Both the position numbers and the translations under genes were made by a program. A DNA stretch of 64,000 nucleotides from Acidobacteriota bacterium. Its GTDB lineage: Bacteria; Acidobacteriota; Thermoanaerobaculia; Multivoradales; J023. Within the stretch, counting starts at the first letter, position 1; every line of letters begins with the position of its first letter. A model generated the notes under the pieces. It was not told where the DNA came from and ran no database searches. It worked only from the letters and a program-made list of their open reading frames with translations. Location: assembly GCA_029263395.1 (NCBI GenBank), contig JAJCXO010000058.1, positions 1 through 64,000 on the forward strand, read 5' to 3'. Shown here one piece after another: positions 51,686-61,213 of this stretch.

Positions 51686-53227
51686 CTACTCCCACTCGAT
51701 TGTGCCAGGAGGCTTACTGGTGACGTCGAAAACTACTCGATTGACACCGTTGACTTCATTGACAATTCGGTTCGCAACCTTCCCGAGCAGATCGTAAGGC
51801 AGCCGGCTCCAGTCGGCGGTCATAAAGTCATCGGTATCAACGGATCTGAGGGCAACCACGTGCTCATAGGTTCTCTCATCACCCATGACTCCGACACTCT
51901 TCACCGGTAGCAGCACCACCAAAGCCTGGCTGACCCGGTTGTACCAACCACTGGCCTTGAGCTCCTCGATGAAAATTGCATCGGCTCGCTGCAGAATCGC
52001 AACTCGTTCTGCGGTCACTTCACCAAGGATGCGGACCGCCAGACCAGGACCGGGGAACGGATGGCGCGCGATCAGGTCTTCGGGAATGCCGAGCTCGCGG
52101 CCGAGTTGCCGCACCTCGTCTTTGAACAGAAACCGTAGCGGCTCGACCAGTTCGAAGCCGAGACGCTCCGGTAGCCCACCGACATTGTGATGAGTCTTGA
52201 TCACCGACGACGGCCCCTTGATCGACACCGATTCGATGACGTCTGGATAAAGTGTTCCCTGAGCCAAAAAACGAACCCCTTCGAGCTCCTTCGCGACGCG
52301 CTCGAAGACTTCGATGAACAAGCGGCCGATAGTCTTACGTTTCGCTTCCGGCTCGGTTTGTCCGGCCAACGCCCCGAGGAAGTCTTGCCGCGCATCCACC
52401 GCCACGATCGGTAAACCAAGACCGTCGCGTAAGTTGTGGACTACCTGCTCTTTCTCGCCCTGCCGCAGCACTCCGTTGTCGACAAAAATTGCCGTCAGCT
52501 GATCACCGACCGCACGTTTCACCAGGGCGGTCATCACGGTCGAGTCGACACCGCCCGACAGGGCGCAAATGATCTTCTCACGACCCACCTGGCGGCGAAT
52601 CGTCGCCACTGCGTCATCGAGGAACGAGGTCATCTGCCAATCGCCCTCGAGGCCGCACACGCTGCGCAAGAAGTTGCGCAAGATCTTGGCCCCGGACGGA
52701 GTATGGGAGACCTCGGGATGGAACTGGATGCCGTAAATCCGTCGCGCCGGATCCGCCACCGCCACCACCGGTGCGTTGGCGCTCGAGGCATTAACGGAGA
52801 ATCCAGCTGGCGCCGAGGTAATACGATCACCGTGGCTCATCCACACGGTCTCATCCGGTTCGAGGCCTGCGAACAGCAACCCGGGATCGTCGATGGAGAT
52901 CTCTGCACGCCCATACTCACGCTCAGAGGAAGGTTCGACACTACCGCCCAGGTGATGGGCGATGAGATGGATGCCATAACAAATACCGAGGATCGGAATC
53001 CCGAGCTCGAAGAGCTGGCGGTCGATCTGCGGTGCTTCAGCGTCGAACACACTCTCCGGTCCGCCCGATAGAATGATCCCAGCCGGCTGCCGCTGGCGAA
53101 TCTCTTCCAGCGGCATATCGAAGGGGTGAACTTCGCAGTAAACGCAGCTCTCGCGCACCCGGCGCGCGATCAGTTGCGTGAATTGACTTCCGAAATCAAG
53201 AATTAGCAGCGTCTGATGTGGTTTCAT
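51686..53227 (-). CDS. guaA: GMP synthase (glutamine-hydrolysing)
   Basis: 513 residues, the normal length. The class I glutamine amidotransferase domain has the catalytic Cys in [17 protein letters not shown] (GIH in place of the usual GMQ), and the His-Glu in [11 protein letters not shown]. The ATP-pyrophosphatase has the P-loop [14 protein letters not shown] and the dimerisation domain ends with [16 protein letters not shown]. It converts XMP to GMP with glutamine as nitrogen source. ATG 53227; it stands alone between the membrane EEP gene and the PilZ gene. Confidence 0.97.
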   Translation of the reverse strand: MKPHQTLLILDFGSQFTQLIARRVRESCVYCEVHPFDMPLEEIRQRQPAGIILSGGPESVFDAEAPQIDRQLFELGIPILGICYGIHLIAHHLGGSVEPSSEREYGRAEISIDDPGLLFAGLEPDETVWMSHGDRITSAPAGFSVNASSANAPVVAVADPARRIYGIQFHPEVSHTPSGAKILRNFLRSVCGLEGDWQMTSFLDDAVATIRRQVGREKIICALSGGVDSTVMTALVKRAVGDQLTAIFVDNGVLRQGEKEQVVHNLRDGLGLPIVAVDARQDFLGALAGQTEPEAKRKTIGRLFIEVFERVAKELEGVRFLAQGTLYPDVIESVSIKGPSSVIKTHHNVGGLPERLGFELVEPLRFLFKDEVRQLGRELGIPEDLIARHPFPGPGLAVRILGEVTAERVAILQRADAIFIEELKASGWYNRVSQALVVLLPVKSVGVMGDERTYEHVVALRSVDTDDFMTADWSRLPYDLLGKVANRIVNEVNGVNRVVFDVTSKPPGTIEWE

Positions 53228-53476
53228 GGCGCGCGATTCTAGCCTGATTCGCTTTAGCCTTCACGCTCCCTGGTCAATCTTCACGAGGCCCAATCACCAG
53301 AGGCCCAAGGCACTGGAAATGATCTGATCTGGTCTAGAGGTCGAAACCCCGCTAAACCGTAGTAGACTCACGCTTCCAAACCGGGCTTGCCGCACCAGGT
53401 GCCGTCTCCTCGGTGACCACCTGGAATCGCATGCGTCTTAGATAAGCTTTCCGGTGAAGGAGTTGTCGTCATCAGC

Positions 53477-54166
53477 ATGCAGAAACGTAGAAATGTTCTT
53501 GTGATCGGTGTCGACACCGATGATTTCGGGCGGGTTGCGCCGTTTCTGGCGCGTGACGCTTTTGATGTCGACAGATTTCCAAGCGGCACTGGCGCTTTGG
53601 AACTCATCGCCCACGTCGAGATCGAAGTCCTCTTGGTGCGCTACCCGCTGCCCGACATGGATCTCGGTGTTTTCCTGCAGACCGTGCGGCAACCCGATAG
53701 CCAGTGTTACCGGTCGCCGATTCTGATCCTCGCCGAAGCGACGGAGTCCACTGAGGCCGACACCTATATCGGCCGAGGGGCCAACCGCACTTTGGTGCTC
53801 GACGACGCTGAAGAAACCCTCCAGGGAGCGGTGTCCAGCCTGCTCGACGTAGCGCCGCGTAAAGACGCACGGTTTCTTGCTCGAATGGAGATCAAGCTCG
53901 GCGGCGCCAAGGACATGATCCTCTGCCAGACCGAAAATCTATCCGCCAGTGGTATGTTGATCCGCACCGATCGGCGCTACGACCAAGGCACAAAGATCGA
54001 TTTCGAGTTCTCGCTACCCGATGACCCCCGCCCCATCGTGGGAGTCGCGGAAGCCATGCGTCACACTATGGTTGGCCGCGATCAGATCGGTGGCATTGGC
54101 GTTCGCTTCTTATCCTTCAGCGGTGACTCCCAACGCCGCTTCGAAGCCTATTTGAGACGCTTCTAG
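53477..54166 (+). CDS. Pseudo-receiver/PilZ-domain protein
   Basis: 229 residues. Residues 1-110 have a receiver fold (RNVLVIGVDTDDFGRVAPFL) but the acceptor strand reads VLLVRYPLPDMDLG, with Arg in place of Asp, so it should not be phosphorylated. Residues about 130-229 are a PilZ domain: RFLARMEIKL contains RxxxR, ENLSASGMLIRTD supplies the D/NxSxxG motif, and GGIGVRFLSFSGDSQRRFEA ends it. Both c-di-GMP-binding motifs are present, so c-di-GMP binding is plausible. The ATG at 53477 lacks a clear ribosome site. Stand-alone gene, reading away from guaA. Confidence 0.82.
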   Translation: MQKRRNVLVIGVDTDDFGRVAPFLARDAFDVDRFPSGTGALELIAHVEIEVLLVRYPLPDMDLGVFLQTVRQPDSQCYRSPILILAEATESTEADTYIGRGANRTLVLDDAEETLQGAVSSLLDVAPRKDARFLARMEIKLGGAKDMILCQTENLSASGMLIRTDRRYDQGTKIDFEFSLPDDPRPIVGVAEAMRHTMVGRDQIGGIGVRFLSFSGDSQRRFEAYLRRF

Positions 54167-54207
54167 GCCGAACGGAAGAGCTTGTCTCGGCCCTACTGTC
54201 GCCGGCC

Positions 54208-54624
54208 CTAATCCTCCGGGTCGACGAAAATCACATTTGGCTGCTGCGACTGACCAACGACCGTAAACCGGCGCTGCATCCAGGCCTTGATGCGGCCTCG
54301 CAACCAACCACGGCACACCGGCGTCAACAAGAAGAAGCCGAAGAGATCGGTCAACAGGCCGGGGGTCAAAAGAACCGCCCCGGCGATGAAGATCAATAGG
54401 CCGTCCAACATCGTGTCAGCCGGCATCCGTACCGACTGCAACTCCTGCTGCAGGCGGGTCAGCGTCCGGACCCCCTGACTTTTCGCCAACCAGGCACCGA
54501 GGGTACCGGTGATGATCACCAACGCGATCGTCACCGGCAGACCGACCACTTTGCCAAGCTCAATCAGCAGAGCCAGCTCGACAAGAGGCACAACCGTGAA
54601 CAGCAACAGCAAGCGAAAGAACAT
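54208..54624 (-). CDS. fxsA: FxsA-family membrane protein
   Basis: 138 residues with three to four membrane helices (FFRLLLLFTVVPLVELALLI, VTIALVIITGTLGAWLA, GLLIFIAGAVLLTPGLLTDL). The motif AGAVLLTPGLLTDLFGFFLL and the basic tail GRIKAWMQRRF are typical of FxsA, an inner-membrane protein known in E. coli as a suppressor of F exclusion of phage T7; its cell role is unclear. ATG 54624 has GGAG 6 nt upstream; the longer frame to 54657 is not needed. Convergent with the PilZ gene. Confidence 0.9.
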   Translation of the reverse strand: MFFRLLLLFTVVPLVELALLIELGKVVGLPVTIALVIITGTLGAWLAKSQGVRTLTRLQQELQSVRMPADTMLDGLLIFIAGAVLLTPGLLTDLFGFFLLTPVCRGWLRGRIKAWMQRRFTVVGQSQQPNVIFVDPED

Positions 54625-54813
54625 GTTCGTCTCCGAAAGCGAGTGTTCGTAGACCATCGCGTCGACTCTGGCGGCGTTTGCTGCCGGAATCAGAGACTAT
54701 CAACGATCTCAATGAGCCAGGGGAAACCCCAATCGACGCTCGATCGCACGTTCCCAACGCTCGGGAACCCTCAATCGGAGATCAGACGCCCTTTCTGAGT
54801 TGAAAGGGCGCAA

Positions 54814-55917
54814 CTAGCACCCTTCTTGCGACTCACGGATCACCTGATCGACGACGGCTTTGAAGTCTTGTGTCTCAGCATAGATCGCACGTTGCCGATC
54901 GGCACTCGATCCGTTAGCGAGAATCTGGTGCAAATACTCCACCTCTTTGCGCGAGCCGAGATCATCGACCACGTCATCGATCAGTTCGAGCAGCTCTGTA
55001 GACAAGTCGCGCACCGAAACTTCCTGCTTCTTGCCGAAGTCGATCAAGTTGCCATCCAGCCCGTAGCGTACCGCCCGCCATTTGTTCTCAGTGATCAGGT
55101 GATGACGATAGGGCCGCCAACAGCGATTGTCGAAACGCAGCTTGATCAACTTGGCGACGACGGCCTGCAGGAGCGCGGCGACACAAATGGTCTCGTCAAT
55201 CCGGGTACAGATGTCTGCAACTCTAAACTCGAGGGTCGGGAATTTTGGATGGGGTCGAATGTCCCACCAGATCTTGGTCGGCTCGTCGATGCAGCCGGTC
55301 TTGACCAGGGTGTCGATGAAGCCGAGATACTCGCTGTGGGAAGCGAACGACGGCGGCGTGCCGCTACGCGGCATGTTCTCGAAAACCACCGATCTGTACG
55401 ACTTGAGGCCGGTGTCACGACCATGCCAAAACGGCGAACTGGTCGTGATCGCCAGGATGTGGGGCATGAAATATCGCGCCTGGTTCATGATGTCGATCTG
55501 CAACTCGCGATCTTCGATACCGACATGGACGTGCATGCCGAAAATCAACAGTCGACGCGCAACATCTCGCAGATCGGCTGCCAGCTTTTCGTAGCGATCC
55601 GCCGACGTCATCTTCTGCTCGCTCCATCTGGAGAACGGGTGGGTGCTGGCAGCACCCATCCGCAGACCGTGCTCCTCTGCGATCTGGCCGATTGTTCGGC
55701 GTAACCGCGAGACCTCAGCGCGAGCCTCACCAATGTCACGACAAACATGGGTCCCGACCTCGACCTGTGAGCGCATCAGCTCGGGCTTGATCTGTTCCTG
55801 CAAGATCTCCTGGCCCCGCGAGATGAGCTCTTCGCTATAGGGCGCAAGCTCCCGCGTCTCGGGATCGATGATCTGGTACTCCTCTTCAATGCCCAGCGTC
55901 AGGTCCGGTAGCCGCAT
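54814..55917 (-). CDS. Carboxylate-amine ligase of the YbdK/glutamate-cysteine ligase 2 family
   Basis: 367 residues. The family start TLGIEEEYQIIDPETREL is present, with RSQVEVGTHVCRDIGEAR, GAASTHPFSRWSEQ, MHVHVGIEDRELQIDIMN, PTLEFRVADICTRID and RHHLITENKWRAVRYGLDG. Members ligate an amine such as cysteine to glutamate gamma-carboxylate, but many bacterial YbdK proteins have only weak activity of this kind, so the substrate is not set. ATG 55917. It faces the uppS promoter region on the other strand. Confidence 0.92.
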   Translation of the reverse strand: MRLPDLTLGIEEEYQIIDPETRELAPYSEELISRGQEILQEQIKPELMRSQVEVGTHVCRDIGEARAEVSRLRRTIGQIAEEHGLRMGAASTHPFSRWSEQKMTSADRYEKLAADLRDVARRLLIFGMHVHVGIEDRELQIDIMNQARYFMPHILAITTSSPFWHGRDTGLKSYRSVVFENMPRSGTPPSFASHSEYLGFIDTLVKTGCIDEPTKIWWDIRPHPKFPTLEFRVADICTRIDETICVAALLQAVVAKLIKLRFDNRCWRPYRHHLITENKWRAVRYGLDGNLIDFGKKQEVSVRDLSTELLELIDDVVDDLGSRKEVEYLHQILANGSSADRQRAIYAETQDFKAVVDQVIRESQEGC

Positions 55918-56091
55918 TCGAAAAGCTCCAAGTTGTGAGAAGACAGAGACGGTCCAGAGATTCTAACATGGCCCCATGGCGCACAAGATCCCGTGATGCG
56001 GCCATTTGTGATAAGAAAAGGACTTAGGGAGACCTGTCACTGGCAGACATACCGCCCGCAAATTGCCTCATTTTGCCCACACCCCATCCCT

Positions 56092-56107
56092 ATTCTCGAT
56101 CGAGAAT
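56092..56107. promoter_or_regulatory. 16-bp perfect palindrome upstream of uppS
   Basis: ATTCTCGATCGAGAAT is an exact inverted repeat about 88 bp before the uppS start, in the divergent region between the YbdK gene and uppS. It could be an operator. The bound protein is unknown. Confidence 0.35.
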
Positions 56108-56194
56108 CTTCGTCGAAGTTCAACGAGCCTATTGTGGCTAGACGACTCCACGTCTCGATCTTTTGGTGACCATTCAGTTTTGTAGGAGAGACCG

Positions 56195-57088
56195 ATGACC
56201 GAAGACGCAACATCCATTGAACATCCAGGAGCATTGGCTGGCAGTGGCTCTGGGCTTGGCATCCGTGGTAGTCGCGCCCTCATCGGCGACCTCTGGCAAG
56301 GCCTCAAATATCTGATCAAGCAACCCTTCTACTCGCTGTATCTCAGACGATTGCGGGCCAAGTCTCATCTCTGGAAACATCCCAACCACCTTGGCGTCAT
56401 CATGGACGGTAATCGCCGCTTCGCCCGCCAAGCAGGTTTCGTCAGCGCTCTCGCTGGCCACCGCCTGGGCGCCGACAAGCTGCACGAAGTTTTACGCTGG
56501 TGTCATGATTCTGAAATTCCCGTCGTCACCGTTTGGTGCTTTTCGATGGAGAACTTCCAACGCAGTGCGCACGAGGTCGAGGATCTGTTGGGGCTGTTCG
56601 AAGACAAGACCCGCGAGATGGCCAACGGTGGCCAAATCCATGAACACCAGATCCGGGTGCGGTTCATCGGCCGCCTGGAACTCTTGCCAGAGAGTCTGCG
56701 GCATGAGATTGACCGAGTCGAGGAAGCGACTCGCGACTACGATCGCCTGCAGCTCAACATTGCGATGGCCTATGGTGGTCGCGAAGAAATCGCCGACGCC
56801 TTCCGCCGCCATATTTCGCAGCGGGTTGCCACGGGTGAGCCGATCGACGACGTGCTGTCGAGCCTCGACGCCAACTCGATCAATCCTCACCTCTACACCT
56901 CCGGTCAACCGGAACCAGACTTGATCTTGCGTACCTCCGGCGAAGTCCGCCTGTCAGGCTTCTTGCTGTGGCAGAGCGCTCATTCGGAGTTTTACTTCTC
57001 CGACGCCAATTGGCCGGCTTTCCGCGAAATCGACTTCCTGCGTGCCCTGCGCGCCTATGACGATCGTCAACGCCGCTTCGGCAGGTAG
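56195..57088 (+). CDS. uppS: cis-Prenyltransferase (undecaprenyl/polyprenyl diphosphate synthase)
   Basis: 297 residues. The ATG has TAGGAG 6 nt upstream. An N-terminal extension of about 60 residues precedes the family core: VIMDGNRRFARQAG (catalytic Asp in MDGN), TVWCFSMENFQRS, IRVRFIGRLELLP, LNIAMAYGGREEI, and PDLILRTSGEVRLSGFLLWQ followed by SEFYFSDANWPAF. It makes the C55 carrier lipid for peptidoglycan and other envelope glycans from FPP and IPP. The extension is like that of longer actinobacterial decaprenyl synthases; product length is not readable. nudC follows after 12 bp. Confidence 0.94.
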   Translation: MTEDATSIEHPGALAGSGSGLGIRGSRALIGDLWQGLKYLIKQPFYSLYLRRLRAKSHLWKHPNHLGVIMDGNRRFARQAGFVSALAGHRLGADKLHEVLRWCHDSEIPVVTVWCFSMENFQRSAHEVEDLLGLFEDKTREMANGGQIHEHQIRVRFIGRLELLPESLRHEIDRVEEATRDYDRLQLNIAMAYGGREEIADAFRRHISQRVATGEPIDDVLSSLDANSINPHLYTSGQPEPDLILRTSGEVRLSGFLLWQSAHSEFYFSDANWPAFREIDFLRALRAYDDRQRRFGR

Positions 57089-57100
57089 CCTGCCGTCGAA

Positions 57101-57946
57101 ATGACCCTTCCGAACGAGTATCTCCCCGCCGTCGGCTCGCCGGATACGGCCGCCCCTGAGAGTTACGCCTTCGCCTTCCTCAATGGTCGTCTGCTCGTCC
57201 ACATCGAAGACAAGGCTGCGCGGCTCCCGAACCTCGCCGACCTCGACGCATTACATCTCGACGCCACCGTTCAACTGACGACCGTGCGTCGCCAACACCT
57301 CGGATCGTTCCATGGCCGCGATCTCGTGTCCTTAGAGTTACATGCGGATGCTGAGGCGCCGGAAGGTATGCTGCTCGAGAACCTGAGAGCGCTGTTCTTC
57401 CGCCTCGACGAGGAACTGTTCTGGCTCGCAGCTCGCGCCGTCCAGATCGTCGCCTGGGACCGTGATCACCAAATCTGCGGGCGGTGCGGCACCCCCACCG
57501 AAGACCATCCCAAAGAGCGCTCGAAGCAATGTCCCGAGTGTGGTCTCACCCACTACCCACGCTTGTCACCCGCGGTGATCGTCCTGGTCGAGCGCGGCGA
57601 TCAAATCTTGCTTGCCCGTTCACCTTATCTGCCAGCCGAGATGTTCTCCACCCTCGCCGGCTTCGTCGAGCCCGGCGAGACCCTCGAGCAAACCGTTGCC
57701 CGAGAAATCGAAGAAGAAGTCAGCATCCGGGTCAAGAACGTACGTTATTTCGGCAGCCAGCCTTGGCCCTTCCCCAACTCGTTGATGATCGGCTTCCGCG
57801 CCGACTATGCCGGCGGCGAAATTGTCATCGATGAAGACGAAATCGAATCTGCCGACTGGTTCACTGTCGACACGCTGCCCAAAATCCCGCCCCGGATCTC
57901 GATCGCACGCGCCTTGATCGATTCCTGGATCGGGGAACAGTCTTGA
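57101..57946 (+). CDS. nudC: NAD(H) pyrophosphatase/deNADding Nudix enzyme
   Basis: 281 residues. A zinc ribbon (CGRCGTPT with QCPECGLTHYP) precedes the Nudix box GFVEPGETLEQTVAREIEEE and the NudC signature SQPWPFPNSLMIGF. It hydrolyses NADH to NMNH and AMP and removes NAD caps from RNA. It lies 12 bp after uppS on the same strand. Its end meets that of the metallophosphoesterase gene (57948) with no gap. Confidence 0.94.
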   Translation: MTLPNEYLPAVGSPDTAAPESYAFAFLNGRLLVHIEDKAARLPNLADLDALHLDATVQLTTVRRQHLGSFHGRDLVSLELHADAEAPEGMLLENLRALFFRLDEELFWLAARAVQIVAWDRDHQICGRCGTPTEDHPKERSKQCPECGLTHYPRLSPAVIVLVERGDQILLARSPYLPAEMFSTLAGFVEPGETLEQTVAREIEEEVSIRVKNVRYFGSQPWPFPNSLMIGFRADYAGGEIVIDEDEIESADWFTVDTLPKIPPRISIARALIDSWIGEQS

Positions 57947-57947
57947 C

Positions 57948-58844
57948 TCAGTCAGCGCGTTGCATCCGGCGGTAAAATTCTTTTAGCGACTCACCGGGCT
58001 CGAAAACCTCGAAGAACGGTTCGAGCTGCGCCGAAATCGGCTCAACTCCAACGTGTTTGGCCCACTCGAGAAAAGGTACCAAGATGGGCGTGGCGTGCTC
58101 GAGCTCGAGACGCAGCAGGCGAGCGGTAATACCGCCCTCCGCGAGAAAACCGGTGGAGTCGTAAATGGCAAAGATTGCGTCCAGATCGTAAGGCACGCGG
58201 CGTAGTTCGACACTCCAAGCTGGTGGTTCGCTGCCAGCCTCTGTATCGCTAATGACGTCGGATTCATGGGTGAAGATGGCGTATTGGGCTCGCTGATCGC
58301 GATTGAACGGCAGACCGACCGAGCCGACGTTGACAACTTGGCCACCTTCCACAGAGCGAATCATCGGCCGATGCGTGTGGGCACAGACCAGTAGGGACTC
58401 CTCGATCTCCCCCCAATGGCCCGCCAATTCGTCGTCCTGGGTCCAGGGGCCAACCCCCGAACGGTTGGTCTTTGGTGTGCCATGCACCAAACGCAAGCCT
58501 GGCCTTGCGATCGAAAACGGCAAGCTCGCAAGATAGCCAACGTCGTCGTCGCTGAGTTCGGCGGACATCCATCGCGCCGCGGCCCATTCCTCGGCGATTT
58601 GCCAACCCTCGGGACCGTCACCCCGGCGAAGATCCAACAGGTAGTCTTCGTGGTTCCCGCCAATCGCCGGCAAGCCAAGATTGCGAACTCGCTTCACGAT
58701 CTCACTTCCCTGAGGCCCGCGGCCGACCAGATCACCGCCCACCAACACCTCGTCGATCGCCTGCGCGGCAATGTCCGCTAGAACTGCTTCTAGGGCGGGC
58801 ACATTGCCATGAATATCGGCCAAAATTGCGATGCGGGTGCTCAT
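57948..58844 (-). CDS. Calcineurin-like metallophosphoesterase
   Basis: 298 residues. Metal-binding motifs: ILADIHGNVPAL, VLVGGDLVGRGP, IGGNHEDYLLD, and LVCAHTHRPMI; RLVHGTPKTNR is a further His-containing loop. This is a YfcE-type or protein/nucleotide phosphoesterase; the substrate cannot be told. A C-terminal region of about 70 residues (TARLLRLELEHATPILVPFL) is additional. It begins 1 bp after the RecQ stop, so it is in the RecQ operon. Confidence 0.9.
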   Translation of the reverse strand: MSTRIAILADIHGNVPALEAVLADIAAQAIDEVLVGGDLVGRGPQGSEIVKRVRNLGLPAIGGNHEDYLLDLRRGDGPEGWQIAEEWAAARWMSAELSDDDVGYLASLPFSIARPGLRLVHGTPKTNRSGVGPWTQDDELAGHWGEIEESLLVCAHTHRPMIRSVEGGQVVNVGSVGLPFNRDQRAQYAIFTHESDVISDTEAGSEPPAWSVELRRVPYDLDAIFAIYDSTGFLAEGGITARLLRLELEHATPILVPFLEWAKHVGVEPISAQLEPFFEVFEPGESLKEFYRRMQRAD

Positions 58845-58845
58845 A

Positions 58846-60795
58846 TCAGACGGCTGGCGCCTCGGTTTGCGCCTGCTCCAGCACTATCGTAAACGGTATC
58901 TGCGCCAAAGCACCAAACAAAGGATGGGCAGAGAGCTTGGCGCGACTGATACGCGGCGACTTGAGACCGGTGAGAAAACGACTGAACGCCCGCGCATCAC
59001 CCAAAATCTCTGGTTTTTCGACCCGCAGAATGCAAGCCTCGCTCCATAACGCGTCATCGATCGCAATCTCGGCAGCGGGCAACAAATCCACCGCCTTCCC
59101 TCCGTCCAAACACCAGCCACAATGGCCGCAAGGCTCATTCAAGGTCTCGCCAAAGTACTCACACAGGGATGCGGTCTGGCACCCATCAAGGGCAGCGAGC
59201 TGCAGCACCCGGTCCAGGCGCTCGTTCTCCCGCACCTCGTGCTCTATGGTTCGAGCATGGAGCTCTGCAACCACGGCTTCGACATCGTCAATCCGACGCA
59301 GCCAGCGATAATTGTGCCTCAACCCTCCGGCCTGTAGTTCCATCATCTGCTGCTCGGCCAGGTAATCGAGCGCGCCAACCAATCGGGCGCGGGGAGCGCT
59401 CAGCGCCCGGCTGGTACTCTCGAGATCGATATCGAACCAAGTTCTGGCCTTCTTCGCCTGGCGGAACAGCCGAGCGAGAAAGTCGCGGCGCTCACCCTGA
59501 AAATTGCCCAGAATCTCCATCGACGTAAACAGTGGCCGGAAACGATAGCTGCCGTAGGTAGGTGTCCCGGCTTCGAGGAAACCCTGTAACTCGAGGTAGG
59601 TAAGCAACGTCCGGATCACCAAGACTCGGATGTCATGGCGGTTCGCCAATTCGTAGTAGCTGACATCGAATGGATCAGGGGTGGCAGCCAACTCTTGCAT
59701 CAACCCCTCCACCGCGGCATGCGCCGGGGTGTCGCCATAGGCAAAGTTGCGCAAGACCGGAAGATCCTCGGGGCAGACAAGGCTCTCGCAGACCGCAGGC
59801 GCGCCGTCGCGACCGGCGCGACCGATCTCCTGAGACAAGTTCTCCAGGCTCTTGGCCAGGCTGTAGTGATAGACGTAACGAATATTGGATTTGTCGATCC
59901 CCATGCCGAACGCGATGGTGGCGACAACAATGGCTTGGTCAGATGTCAAAAACCAGTCCTGCACCTCGGACCGCTTGTCGTCTTTCATTCCGGCGTGGTA
60001 GGCCCGGGCCGGCAAACCGACAGCGGCGAGTCGATCGGCAACGGTTTCGGCAGTGCGCTGCAGGGTGACATAAACGATGGTCGGGCCCGGAGGGCGCTCA
60101 CCGAGGCGCCGTTCGAGCTCACGGTCTCGCTCAGAGCCTGCAACTGCCGAGGCTCGTAGTTCGAGATTGGGACGATGGAAACCAGTGCAGACAGCATGCT
60201 CGCTATCGATCTGAAAACCACGACAAATATCATCGAGTACCCGTGGAGTGGCGGTGGCGGTCAAGGCCAAGACTCGCTCGGCTCCGTAGCGCTCGGCGTA
60301 ACCTGCCAGCTTCAGGTAGTCGGGGCGGAAGTTGTGCCCCCACTCCGAGATGCAATGCGCCTCGTCAACCGCAAACAATGAGATCCGGAGGCGCGACAAG
60401 CTGCCTCGGAAGCGTTCGTTGTTGAAACGCTCCGGCGCCACGTACAACAACCGAAGATCGCCGTTCCGCACCGCGGCGACAATCTCGCGATAACGCTCGA
60501 CGCTGAGGGTCGAGTCGAGACGTTCAGCGGCGATACCGCGTGCTTTCAGCTGGTCGATCTGATCTTTCATCAAGGCGATCAAGGGTGAAACGACCAGGGT
60601 CAGCCCTGGCAACATCTGTGCTGGCAGCTGGTAACACAGGGACTTCCCACCACCGGTAGGAAACACTGCAGCGGTGCTGTGGCCTGCCAGCAAATGCTCG
60701 ATCACATCCTGCTGCCCAGGCAGGAAAGTATCGAAGCCGAAGTGCCGCTGCAGGGCCTGTTGTGAATCAAGGTCATTGCTCTTCGTCACATTCAT
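58846..60795 (-). CDS. recQ: RecQ-family ATP-dependent DNA helicase
   Basis: 649 residues. Motifs: FLPGQQDVIEHLLAG (motif 0), AVFPTGGGKSLCYQLPAQ (Walker A), VVSPLIALMKDQ, LFAVDEAHCISEWGHNFRP (DEAH), LALTATATPRVLDD, ATIAFGMGIDKSNIRYVYH, LENLSQEIGRAGRDG. A C-terminal zinc-binding winged-helix region has CEYFGETLNEPCGHCGWC. No HRDC domain is evident. RecQ unwinds DNA in recombination and repair. ATG 60795; GTG 60801 is also possible. The metallophosphoesterase gene follows at 1 bp. Confidence 0.94.
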   Translation of the reverse strand: MNVTKSNDLDSQQALQRHFGFDTFLPGQQDVIEHLLAGHSTAAVFPTGGGKSLCYQLPAQMLPGLTLVVSPLIALMKDQIDQLKARGIAAERLDSTLSVERYREIVAAVRNGDLRLLYVAPERFNNERFRGSLSRLRISLFAVDEAHCISEWGHNFRPDYLKLAGYAERYGAERVLALTATATPRVLDDICRGFQIDSEHAVCTGFHRPNLELRASAVAGSERDRELERRLGERPPGPTIVYVTLQRTAETVADRLAAVGLPARAYHAGMKDDKRSEVQDWFLTSDQAIVVATIAFGMGIDKSNIRYVYHYSLAKSLENLSQEIGRAGRDGAPAVCESLVCPEDLPVLRNFAYGDTPAHAAVEGLMQELAATPDPFDVSYYELANRHDIRVLVIRTLLTYLELQGFLEAGTPTYGSYRFRPLFTSMEILGNFQGERRDFLARLFRQAKKARTWFDIDLESTSRALSAPRARLVGALDYLAEQQMMELQAGGLRHNYRWLRRIDDVEAVVAELHARTIEHEVRENERLDRVLQLAALDGCQTASLCEYFGETLNEPCGHCGWCLDGGKAVDLLPAAEIAIDDALWSEACILRVEKPEILGDARAFSRFLTGLKSPRISRAKLSAHPLFGALAQIPFTIVLEQAQTEAPAV

Positions 60796-61023
60796 AATCA
60801 CGGAGTCTACGAAATGCCTTGACCGTCAGCCAGCGGCTTCCTAGAATGTGCTTGCTTCAACGCGACGGAAAAATTTGAAGGTGACCTTGTGTGGGTGGGT
60901 CAGTTCACCCAAATCAGGGGGAACTGTTATCTCAGCGCGGGTTTTCTGGCTCGCCGGGTGGAGTTTCGCCGTCGAGACTCTGGCAAGCGTTTCAAGCGGG
61001 TCTCTTGTACCCCCTAAGCCGGC

Positions 61024-61203
61024 ATGAGCGAACAAATCTTCGTCACCCGGCGTGTCGCCAGCGCCAGTGTCGACACGCGCTCGCGAATGCCCACTATGGC
61101 AGCCACCAACGCGATCGCCCATCTGCGCCGCGAGCCGGCCCCCAACGTCGTCAACCCCAAGGTCTACAGCACCGAAGCCTACCGGCGCCGCACGCTACGG
61201 TGA
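61024..61203 (+). pseudogene. Internally deleted D-2-hydroxyacid dehydrogenase
   Basis: A 59-codon frame begins MSEQIFVTRR, as the first strand of glyoxylate/hydroxypyruvate reductases does (for example KVFVTRR). It passes directly into VASASVDTRSRMPTMAATNA and then NVVNPKVY, which match the last about 45 residues of the same enzymes (xIASASxETRxxMxxMAxxN, NVVNPEV). The about 260 residues in between, including the NAD-binding domain and active-site Arg, Glu and His, are missing. The frame is preserved, and the stop (TGA 61201) overlaps the ribosome site of glycerate kinase. The product cannot be active as a dehydrogenase. Confidence 0.75.
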
Positions 61204-61213
61204 AGGAGGCCCT

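Noticed and set aside
60841-61122. 93-codon minus-strand frame opposite the deleted dehydrogenase
   Set aside because: It lies antisense to the clear dehydrogenase remnant and has no family match.
61052-61213. Upstream in-frame start for glycerate kinase
   Set aside because: The extra residues are out of frame with the dehydrogenase remnant and lack homology; the GTG at 61214 has a strong ribosome site.
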